Below, piece after piece: positions 1-8,161 of a stretch of 35,089 bases of DNA. Position 1 is the stretch's first letter; each line of letters starts with the position of its first letter. The notes under the pieces were generated by a model that was not told the DNA's origin, ran no database searches, and saw nothing but the letters and a program-made list of their open reading frames with translations. The translations under genes were made by a program, and so were the position numbers. Location of the stretch: NCBI GenBank assembly GCA_903858835.1, contig CAIOKD010000176.1:1-35089 (forward strand), read 5' to 3'. Source of the DNA: an uncultured Verrucomicrobiota bacterium (GTDB taxonomy: Bacteria > Verrucomicrobiota > Verrucomicrobiia > Limisphaerales > UBA9464).

Positions 1-94
1 CGGGAAGCGATCACTCACCTCCCCTCGCGCAAAGCGCGAAAGCTCCTCCTTCCCCGAGCTTCCTTGCGTGCGAGCGCCTGACCCCGCGGAGCCC
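1..94. repeat. REP-like dispersed repeat, copy 1 (partial, at window edge)
   Basis: Matches 137-230 at 91/94 positions (first 51 nt identical); contains hairpin TCGCGC-AAA-GCGCGA at 25-39; diverged inverted copy near 34785-34873. Confidence 0.85.
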
Positions 95-136
95 CCCAAA
101 AAACCGCAGCGGAGCGGGGTCGGGCCGGAGCACGCT

Positions 137-230
137 CGGGAAGCGATCACTCACCTCCCCTCGCGCAAAGCGCGAAAGCTCCTCCTTGCCAGAGCTTCCT
201 TGCGTGCGAGCGCCTGAGCCCGCGGAGCCC
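137..230. repeat. REP-like dispersed repeat, copy 2 (direct repeat of copy 1, 136-nt period)
   Basis: Direct comparison with 1-94: 3 mismatches, then divergence after 'gcggagccc'. Confidence 0.85.
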
Positions 231-269
231 ACTTGGCAGAAACACCCCCCTCCCCTACGCTTCCATGGA

Positions 270-2795
270 GTGATCCCCCAAGCCGTGGCCCGCTTCCTCG
301 CAGGCTTTCCCGCGATCGCGGGAATCCTCGGTCTGATGCTGTCCCACGGCCTGATCCACGCAGACGTCCGGCCCCCGGCCAATGCCCGAGACCACTGGGC
401 CTTCCAGCCCGTCCGACCGGTGCCGATCCCCGAAGTCACCCGCCCCGCAGAGGCACAGAACCCCATCGACCGATTCCTCCTCGCCCGCATCGAACGCGCC
501 GGAATCGAGACCGCTCCTCCCGCCGACCCACGCACCCTCATCCGCCGACTCAGCCTCGATCTCACCGGCCTTCCCCCCGAAGCCACCGAGGTCGACCGCT
601 TCATCGCCGAATCCACCCGAGACCCCGCCGGTGCCCGCCATCGCCTCATCGAACGCCTCCTGGCCTCGCCCCGCTACGGCGAACGCTGGGGCCGCCACTG
701 GCTCGACGTCGCCCGCTACTCCGACACCAAGGGCTATGTGTACGGTCGCGAAGAACCCCGATTCGTTCACGCCAGCAGCTACCGCGACTGGGTCATCCAC
801 GCGCTGAATGCCGATTTGCCCTACAACCGCTTCCTCCTTCTCCAGCTCGCCGCCGACCAACTGGTGCCGACCGATTCCCCCGACCTCGCCGCCCTGGGAT
901 TCGTCACCGGGGGCCGCCGCTTCCTGGGCGTCACCCACGACATCATCGACGACCGCATCGATGTCATCACCCGCGGCACCCTGGGCCTCACCGTCGCCTG
1001 CGCCCGCTGCCACGACCACAAATACGACCCCATTCCGACCGCCGACTACTACTCGCTGTATGGCGTCCTCCGCGGCAACGACGTCCAACTGGTCACCTTC
1101 CACGAACCGGCCGATCCCGAATTGGCCGGCCTCCGGAAGAAGTTCACCGATCAACTGGCCCTGCGCCGCTCCGAAGCCAACGCGCGACTGAGGGCCCGCA
1201 TCGGCGATTACCTCGCCGCCCAACTGAATCCGAAGGACTACCCCGAGGAGGGATTCGACCAACTGCTCTCCACCGACGACCTCATCCCCATGTCGGTGCG
1301 CCGATGGCGCGACCACCTCAAGACGGCCGCGACGAACACGCACCCGATCTTCGGCCCCTGGCGGATCCTCATCACCGACCTCGCCCAAGTGCCCGACGCC
1401 GCATGGCCCGCCGCGGCGGCCCGCGCCCTCGCCGAGGCACGGAGCCTCACTCCCGCCTGGAACCCCCGGGTGGCCGAGGCGTTCGCCGCTCCGCCCGCGT
1501 CCCGCACCGACGTCACCCGGGGCTACGGCGCGCTCTTCACGCGAGTCGATGCGGCATGGCAGGGCCTCGTGGAAACCGCGCGGAAGGCAAAGACCCCGGA
1601 GCCCGCGGGCCTCGCCGATCCCAAAGACGAAGCGCTGCGGCGATTCCTCTTCGATCCGGCATCACCGGTCGTGGTGCCCGACACCGGCATGGTGAACACC
1701 GAGTTCTTCTACCCGACCCCGATCACCGAGGAACTGTGGAAGCTCCAGGGCGCGGTGGACCGACGCCTGATCGCCCTGGGCGTGCGGGCCGCACTCATCC
1801 TGGCCGATCGACCGCCCGAGCCGCTGCCCGTGGTGTTCCGCCGAGGCAGCCCCTCGCAGCCCGGGCCCGAAGTCCCGCGCCGATTCCTCGAGGTGCTTTC
1901 AGGGACGGATCGTCAGCCGTTCCGAACGGGCAACGGTCGGCTCGAGCTGGCCCGCGCCATCGCCAACCCCGCCAACCCGCTCACCGCCCGGGTGATGGTC
2001 AACCGGGTGTGGCAGCATCACTTCGGAACGGGACTGGTGAAGACCCCGAGCGACTGGGGCCTCCGGGCCGAAGCCCCGAGCCATCCCGAACTGCTCGATT
2101 GGCTGGCCTCCCAGTTCGTGGAGTCGGGGTGGAGTCTCAAGGCGCTCCACCGCCTCATCGTCTCCAGTGCCGCCTACCAAAGGGCCACCGCCGCACGGGA
2201 CGACCGCGATGATGCCTCGCGAGAACGGCTCCGGGCCATCGATCCCGAGAACCGGCTCCTGGCTTCCTTCCCGTTGCGCCGGCTGGACTTCGAACAACTG
2301 CGCGACGCCCTGCTCGCCGCTTCCGGCGAATTGGATCCGCGCCCGGGAGGACCGCCCTCGGGCCTGCTGGATGCCCGCAATCACCGCCGCTCGGTATATG
2401 GATTCGTCGATCGCCAGTTCCTGCCCGGTGTGCTGCGGACCTTCGACTTCGCCAACCCGGACCTGCACGTGGCGGTCCGGCACGAGACCACCGTGCCGCA
2501 GCAGGGCTTGTTCTTTCTGAATGGCCCCTTCACCGCCGACCGGGCCCGTGCCCTGGCGCGATCCGGGGAGGGCCTGTCTCCGGAGGCCCGCATCCGGGAC
2601 CTGCACCGCCGCCTGTTCCAGCGCGAGGCCCGCGCCACTGAGATCACCGCCGGGATCCGATTCGTGGCCGAGGCTGAACGCGCCCCCGACCGGCCAATCC
2701 AGCCTCGGATCGGTCCTCCAGGACCCCGACTGTCCCCATGGGAGCAATATGCCCAGGTGCTCCTGCTGACCAACGAGTTCGCCTTTGCCGACTGA
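270..2795 (+). CDS. DUF1549/DUF1553 domain-containing protein (PSCyt2/PSD1 family), secreted
   Basis: LIRRLSLDLTGLPP, CARCHDHKYDPIP (CxxCH), RLELARAIANPANPLTARVMVNRVWQHHFG and LIVSSAAYQ are hallmarks of the family. GTG at 270 gives a plausible signal peptide; start uncertain (ORF opens at 186). Confidence 0.9.
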   Translation: MIPQAVARFLAGFPAIAGILGLMLSHGLIHADVRPPANARDHWAFQPVRPVPIPEVTRPAEAQNPIDRFLLARIERAGIETAPPADPRTLIRRLSLDLTGLPPEATEVDRFIAESTRDPAGARHRLIERLLASPRYGERWGRHWLDVARYSDTKGYVYGREEPRFVHASSYRDWVIHALNADLPYNRFLLLQLAADQLVPTDSPDLAALGFVTGGRRFLGVTHDIIDDRIDVITRGTLGLTVACARCHDHKYDPIPTADYYSLYGVLRGNDVQLVTFHEPADPELAGLRKKFTDQLALRRSEANARLRARIGDYLAAQLNPKDYPEEGFDQLLSTDDLIPMSVRRWRDHLKTAATNTHPIFGPWRILITDLAQVPDAAWPAAAARALAEARSLTPAWNPRVAEAFAAPPASRTDVTRGYGALFTRVDAAWQGLVETARKAKTPEPAGLADPKDEALRRFLFDPASPVVVPDTGMVNTEFFYPTPITEELWKLQGAVDRRLIALGVRAALILADRPPEPLPVVFRRGSPSQPGPEVPRRFLEVLSGTDRQPFRTGNGRLELARAIANPANPLTARVMVNRVWQHHFGTGLVKTPSDWGLRAEAPSHPELLDWLASQFVESGWSLKALHRLIVSSAAYQRATAARDDRDDASRERLRAIDPENRLLASFPLRRLDFEQLRDALLAASGELDPRPGGPPSGLLDARNHRRSVYGFVDRQFLPGVLRTFDFANPDLHVAVRHETTVPQQGLFFLNGPFTADRARALARSGEGLSPEARIRDLHRRLFQREARATEITAGIRFVAEAERAPDRPIQPRIGPPGPRLSPWEQYAQVLLLTNEFAFAD

Positions 2796-2803
2796 GGACC
2801 GCC

Positions 2804-4270
2804 ATGACCCCCCTCGCCTTCCGCAACCCGTCCCCGATGCACGCGCGCTGGACCCGTCGCGAGTTCCTCACCCGGAGCGGGCTCGGTCTCGGGGCGCTGT
2901 CGTTGACCACCCTGGGCTCACCGTCAGGAGCCTCGGTTGAACTCTCGCCTGGATCGTTGGCTGGCCCGGCATCGATATCGCCCCTGGCTCCCCGATCTCC
3001 CCACTTCGCGCCCCGGGCCCGGCGCGTGGTGCACTTCTTCCTGAACGGCGGGCCCTCGCAGGTCGACACCTTCGACCCCAAGCCGGCCCTGGCGAAATAC
3101 GCCGGCCAACCCCTGCCAGGCCGATACCTCCGCACCGAACGTAAGACCGGTGCCGCCCTGCCCTCGCCCTTCCGGTTCTCGAGGTACGGCCAGAGCGGCC
3201 TCGAGATCAGCGAACTCTTCGCCCGCACGGCCGCGCATGCCGACGACCTCGCCGTCATCCGCTCCATGCACGCACAGGTGCCCAACCATGAACCGTCGCT
3301 GATGCTCATGAACTGCGGCGACAGCGTCCAACCACGCCCGAGCTTCGGGTCGTGGGCGCTGTACGGCCTGGGGACCGAGAACCAGAACCTGCCCGGCTTC
3401 GTGGCCCTGTGCCCCGGCGGACTGCCGATCAAAGACTCCGAGAACTGGCAGTCGGCCTTCCTGCCCGGGGTGTTCCAGGGCACCTTCGTCGATCCGCAGC
3501 ATCGCGAGGTCGAGAGGCTCATCGAGAACATCCGCAGCCCGCACGCCACGCCGGCCATGCAGCGGCGACAGCTCGACCTGCTGGCCTCGCTCAACGCCGA
3601 CCACCGGCGCGAACACGGGTCGGATCCCCGCCTCGAGGCTCGCATCGAGTCGTTCGAACTGGCCTTCCGCATGCAGATGGAGGCCAGCGACGCCTTCGAC
3701 CTGTCGCGTGAGCCGGAGTCCATCCGCGCGATGTACGGAGATACGGTGCACGGCCGGCAGACCCTGATCGCCCGCCGCTTGCTGGAGCGCGGTGTCCGCG
3801 TGGTGCAACTGTGGCATGGGGCCGGGCAACCCTGGGATCACCACGACAATATCGAGGCCAATCACCGGAGGAACGCCGCCGAGATCGACGGCCCCATCGC
3901 CGCCTTCATCACCGACCTCAAGCAGCGCGGACTGTTCGACGACACGCTCATCCTCTGGGGCGGCGAATTCGGCCGGACGCCGTCGGTGGAACTCGGTGAC
4001 GGCGGCAAATCCAAGCTCGGCCGCGACCACAACCACTACGGGTTCAGCGTGTGGCTGGCCGGCGGCGGTGTGCGCGGGGGCGTAGTCCACGGGGCCACCG
4101 ACGAGTTCGGGTTCCGGGCGACCGAGAACCCCGTCAGCGTCCACGACCTGCACGCCACGATGCTCCACCTGCTGGGCTTCGACCACGAGCGGTTGACCTA
4201 TCGTCACGCGGGCCGCGACTTCCGGCTCACCGATGTCTCGGGCGAGGTGGTGCGGTCGGTGGTGGCCTGA
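2804..4270 (+). CDS. DUF1501 domain-containing protein, Tat-type signal
   Basis: TRREFLTRSGLGLGALSL twin-arginine leader; HFFLNGGPSQVDTFDPKP; WGGEFGRTPSVE; starts 8 nt after the DUF1549/1553 stop, the usual DUF1501 partnership. Confidence 0.92.
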   Translation: MTPLAFRNPSPMHARWTRREFLTRSGLGLGALSLTTLGSPSGASVELSPGSLAGPASISPLAPRSPHFAPRARRVVHFFLNGGPSQVDTFDPKPALAKYAGQPLPGRYLRTERKTGAALPSPFRFSRYGQSGLEISELFARTAAHADDLAVIRSMHAQVPNHEPSLMLMNCGDSVQPRPSFGSWALYGLGTENQNLPGFVALCPGGLPIKDSENWQSAFLPGVFQGTFVDPQHREVERLIENIRSPHATPAMQRRQLDLLASLNADHRREHGSDPRLEARIESFELAFRMQMEASDAFDLSREPESIRAMYGDTVHGRQTLIARRLLERGVRVVQLWHGAGQPWDHHDNIEANHRRNAAEIDGPIAAFITDLKQRGLFDDTLILWGGEFGRTPSVELGDGGKSKLGRDHNHYGFSVWLAGGGVRGGVVHGATDEFGFRATENPVSVHDLHATMLHLLGFDHERLTYRHAGRDFRLTDVSGEVVRSVVA

Positions 4271-4340
4271 TCCATCCGGAAACCGACCGATTCATCCGAT
4301 GGTGGTTGCTTCCGGCGATGCGGGCCGCTAGCCACAGCGG

Positions 4341-5738
4341 ATGATGACAATCCTGGGACGGCGACTCCGGCACGGGCAGAAACGGTCGATGATCGAGGCC
4401 CTGGCCCTCATGGTGGCCGGTACGCTGGCCTGGACGACGGCCGGGAATGCGGTGGCGCAGGCGAATTGGCCCCAGTTCCGAGGAGCGGACAGCCGCGGCG
4501 TCGGCACTTCCGAGCGGCTGCCCCTGGTCTGGGGCCCGGAAACCAATGTCGCCTGGCGCGTCGAGGTGCCGGGGCGCGGATGGTCCTCGCCGATCGTCTG
4601 GGGAAAACGGGTGTTCCTCACCACGGCGGTGAGCGAGGGCGAATTGGAGGCTCCGAAGAAGGGTCTGTATTTCGGCGGCGACCGGCCGAATCCCCCGAAG
4701 CAGCGTCAGCGTTGGATGGCGCTGTGCCTCGACCGCGATTCCGGCAAAACCCTCTGGAGCACGGAACTTCACGGAGCGATCCCGACCACTCCCATCCACC
4801 TCAAGAACAGCTACGCCTCCGAGACGCCCGTCACCGACGGTCAGCGGCTGTATGTGCTCTTCGGGTCCGTGGGCCTGTTCTGTCTCGATCTCCAGGGCAA
4901 TATCGTTTGGTCGCAGCCGATGACACCGCGGAAGATGCGGTATGGCTGGGGAACGTCTTCCTCGCCGGTCCTGCACCGGGGTCGGGTCTATGTGGTCAAT
5001 GACAACGAGGAAGTGTCGACGTTGAGCGCCTTCGACGCCAAGACCGGAAAGCGCCTCTGGGAAGTACCCCGGGACGAACCCAGCAACTTCAGCACCCCCT
5101 ACCTCTGGAAGAACCCCAAACGCACCGAACTGGTGGTTCCGGGGCGCAACCAGGTCCGGAGCTACGACCTGGACGGCCGGGTGCTGTGGCACCTGCAAGG
5201 GCCCTCCACCATCGTGATCCCGACCCCGTTCGAGGCCGAGGGATTGCTGTATGTCGCAGCCGGTTATGTCGGCGACAACCTGAAGGTCAACAAGCCCGTC
5301 TATGCCATCCGCCCCGGCGGAACCGGCGACCTCACCCTGGCCGACGGGGCCCGCGAGAGCGCCCAGATCGCCTGGATGGAGGTCAACGCCGCTCCTTACA
5401 ACCCGTCTCCGTTGGCCTATGACAACCGGTTCTACGTGCTCTGGGACTTCGGTTTCCTCAGCTGCCGCGATGCCCGGTCGGGACGGGAACTCTACGGCAA
5501 GCAGCGCCTGAAGGTGGACGGGACCGCCGGCTTCACCGCCTCACCCTGGGCCTATCGCGGGCGGGTATTCTGCCTCAGTGAGGACGGCGACACCTACGTG
5601 GTGGGTGCCGGCGAGCCCTATCGTCTGGAACGGGTCAACGCCCTGGATGAACTGTGCATGGCCACTCCCGCCATCGCCGGTGACCGACTCTTCATCCGGA
5701 CCGCCTCGCGCCTGTATTGCCTGCGCGAGACTCGCTGA
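4341..5738 (+). CDS. PQQ-like beta-propeller repeat protein, secreted
   Basis: NWPQFRGADSRGVGTSERLPLVWGPETNVAWRVEVPGRGWSSPIVWG signature; repeated GKRLWE / GRVLWH / GDRLF blades. Confidence 0.88.
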   Translation: MMTILGRRLRHGQKRSMIEALALMVAGTLAWTTAGNAVAQANWPQFRGADSRGVGTSERLPLVWGPETNVAWRVEVPGRGWSSPIVWGKRVFLTTAVSEGELEAPKKGLYFGGDRPNPPKQRQRWMALCLDRDSGKTLWSTELHGAIPTTPIHLKNSYASETPVTDGQRLYVLFGSVGLFCLDLQGNIVWSQPMTPRKMRYGWGTSSSPVLHRGRVYVVNDNEEVSTLSAFDAKTGKRLWEVPRDEPSNFSTPYLWKNPKRTELVVPGRNQVRSYDLDGRVLWHLQGPSTIVIPTPFEAEGLLYVAAGYVGDNLKVNKPVYAIRPGGTGDLTLADGARESAQIAWMEVNAAPYNPSPLAYDNRFYVLWDFGFLSCRDARSGRELYGKQRLKVDGTAGFTASPWAYRGRVFCLSEDGDTYVVGAGEPYRLERVNALDELCMATPAIAGDRLFIRTASRLYCLRETR

Positions 5739-5793
5739 CGCCAGGCCCATAAGAAACCCTTGGCCCACGAGGTCGCGCGGTTAGCCTCGGGCC

Positions 5794-8136
5794 ATGCACC
5801 GTCTTGGGCGTTCACTGCGGCTGGGAGTCCTGCTCCTCGGCGGAATCGTTTCGGGGTCGGCCCATGAAGGCGACCCGGGCAAGGCCAACCCCGATGACGC
5901 CAAGACGGTGGATCCAGGGCACTCCATGCATGGAGGGGCCTTCAACGAAGGTCCCCGCCAGCACGCCCGGCTGATGACAGGCATGCCCGAGGTCCGCTTC
6001 GACATCACCACCACCAACGCCGTGTCCCGGAAGTTCTTCCTGCAGGGCGTGGGGCAATTGCACGGGTTCTGGTACCTGGAGGCCGAGCGCTCCTTCCGCG
6101 AGTCGGCCTTCCACGACACGAACTGCGCCATGGCCTACTGGGGCATGGCCATGGCCAATGCCAACAACGCCACCCGGGCGGCCGGGTTCATCCGGGAGGC
6201 CGACCGGCGCAAGGCCTCGGTGACCCGTCGGGAAAAACTCTGGATCGAGTCCCTGGCCGAGTTCCACAAGGACCCGAAGCGCGACGAGAAGGACCGTCGG
6301 CGCGACTACACCCGCGCCCTCGAGAACATCATCTTCGAGTTCCCCGACGACGTAGAGGCCAAGGCGTTCCTGGCCGTGCACCTGTGGGACAGCAGCTACC
6401 ACGGCTGGCCCATCGGCAGCGCTCAGGCGGTGGAGTCGCTGCTCAAGGAGATCTTCGCCCAGCAACCGATGCACCCGGCCCACCACTACCGCATCCACCT
6501 CTGGGACGGCGAGAAGGACGAGTCGGCCATCCGAGCGGTGCCCTCGGCCTCGAAGTCCGGGCAGAGCTCGCCGGGAGTGGCCCACCAGTGGCACATGGCC
6601 GGCCACACCTTCAACAAGCTCAGGCGCTACCCCGACATGGCCTGGCAGCAGGAGGCCTCGGTCCGCGTCGACAACAGCCAGTTGATGGCCGACCGCCTGC
6701 TGCCGGACCAGATCCACAACTACGCCCACAACAGCGAGTGGCTGGTTCAGACCTACAACTACCTGGGGCAGGCGAGGAAGGCCATGGACCTCTCGGTCAA
6801 CATGATCGAGATGCCCCGGCATCCGGGCTTCAACACGCTCGACCTGCAGACCAACGGGATCGCCTACGAGAAGCGGGGCACCGCGGCCCACGGCCGACGA
6901 CGCCTGATGGAGACACTGCTGCGCTGGGAACTGTGGGACGAGACCCTGCGCCTGTCCCAGACGCCCTACCTGGCACCCACGGCCCTGGCCGAGGAGCAGG
7001 GCCGTCGCGCCCGACTGCTCGGGCTGGCCCACCTCGGCAAGGGCGATCGCGTGGCCGTGTCGGGGCAGATCGAAGCCATCGAGGCGGCGATGTCTCAACT
7101 GCGCGACGAGCGCAGATCCCACGTCGATGCCGCCGAGGCCAAGGCCAAGGCCGACAAGAAGGGCCGCGGCGAGATCGATGCAGCCATCTCCGACGCCGTG
7201 AAGCGCACGACCGAACCCTTGGAGAACCTAGAGAACTTCATCGAAGAACTGCGCGTGGGCCTCGAGGTGCACGCCGGGGAGACCAACGATCTGCCCAAGC
7301 GCTTGGACGCGCTGAAGACGGTTTCCAAGGAACGCCTGGCCGGGATGTGGTTCCAGGCCGGCGACCGCGACAAGGCCCTGAAGTTGGCGAAGGAGGCCGT
7401 GGACGGCGGCGCCCAACAGGTGCACCCCCTGGCCGTGTTGACCGAGCTTCAATGGAAGGCCGGAAAGACCAACGAGGCCCTGGCCACCTTCGCGACCCTA
7501 CGGGGTCTGGCCGCCTGGATGGACACCGACCTGCCCCTTGTGCGCCGCCTGGCTCCGGTCATCGCAGCCTCGGGGGCCCTGGCCTCCGCGAAGGACTGGC
7601 GACCGGCTCCCACGTATCCCGCCGATTCCGGGACCCGGCCCGCCCTCGACACGCTGGGCTCCTTCCGCTGGAACCCGCAGGCGGCCCCGCCATTGGAGGT
7701 GTCGGGCTCGGACGGCAAGCCCATCCGGCTGTCCGACTACCACGGACGCCCGGTGCTGCTGGTCTTCTACCTCGGCGGCGGATGCCTGCACTGCGTCGAG
7801 CAACTGCGCCTGCTGGCCCCGCGGACCGACGACTTCAAGAAGGCCGGGATCGAGATCCTGGCCATCAGCACCGAGACCGTGGAGGGCCTGGCCAAGACCC
7901 GGGAGAAGGCCGGCAAGGACGGGCGGATCTCGTTCCCGCTGGCCGCAGATCCGGGCCTTGCGGCCTTCAAGGGGTGGCACGCCCACGACGACTTCGAGGG
8001 CACCCCGCTGCACGGAGTGTTCCTGATCGACGGCGAAGGCCGGGTCCGTTGGCAGGACATCGGCTTCGAGCCCTTCACCGACTTCCATTTCCTGCTGCCC
8101 GAGGCCCGCCGCCTGTTGAGCTTTCAGCAGGAGTGA
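5794..8136 (+). CDS. TPR-type protein fused to C-terminal redoxin/thioredoxin-fold domain
   Basis: Helical TPR-like N region (FLQGVGQLHGFWYLEAERSFRESAFHDTNCAMAYWGMAMA); C-terminal RPVLLVFYLGGGCLHCVEQLRLLAPRTDDFKKAGIEILAIS resembling AhpC/TSA with CxxC. Confidence 0.8.
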   Translation: MHRLGRSLRLGVLLLGGIVSGSAHEGDPGKANPDDAKTVDPGHSMHGGAFNEGPRQHARLMTGMPEVRFDITTTNAVSRKFFLQGVGQLHGFWYLEAERSFRESAFHDTNCAMAYWGMAMANANNATRAAGFIREADRRKASVTRREKLWIESLAEFHKDPKRDEKDRRRDYTRALENIIFEFPDDVEAKAFLAVHLWDSSYHGWPIGSAQAVESLLKEIFAQQPMHPAHHYRIHLWDGEKDESAIRAVPSASKSGQSSPGVAHQWHMAGHTFNKLRRYPDMAWQQEASVRVDNSQLMADRLLPDQIHNYAHNSEWLVQTYNYLGQARKAMDLSVNMIEMPRHPGFNTLDLQTNGIAYEKRGTAAHGRRRLMETLLRWELWDETLRLSQTPYLAPTALAEEQGRRARLLGLAHLGKGDRVAVSGQIEAIEAAMSQLRDERRSHVDAAEAKAKADKKGRGEIDAAISDAVKRTTEPLENLENFIEELRVGLEVHAGETNDLPKRLDALKTVSKERLAGMWFQAGDRDKALKLAKEAVDGGAQQVHPLAVLTELQWKAGKTNEALATFATLRGLAAWMDTDLPLVRRLAPVIAASGALASAKDWRPAPTYPADSGTRPALDTLGSFRWNPQAAPPLEVSGSDGKPIRLSDYHGRPVLLVFYLGGGCLHCVEQLRLLAPRTDDFKKAGIEILAISTETVEGLAKTREKAGKDGRISFPLAADPGLAAFKGWHAHDDFEGTPLHGVFLIDGEGRVRWQDIGFEPFTDFHFLLPEARRLLSFQQE

Positions 8137-8161
8137 TCGGGCTTGCCCCGGAGGGCACGTC

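Noticed and set aside
233-2212. 659-aa Arg/Pro-rich ORF overlapping the DUF1549/DUF1553 gene
   Set aside because: Alternative frame of a GC-rich gene giving R/P/H-rich nonsense protein.
2924-4207. 427-aa minus-strand ORF opposite DUF1501
   Set aside because: Antisense shadow ORF; DUF1501 motifs on the plus strand are decisive.
5812-7122. 436-aa minus-strand ORF opposite the TPR-redoxin gene
   Set aside because: Antisense shadow ORF, no domain features.
8137-8161. Possible terminator between convergent genes
   Set aside because: Only weak pairing (GGGCTTGCCC-type) and no T-tract.
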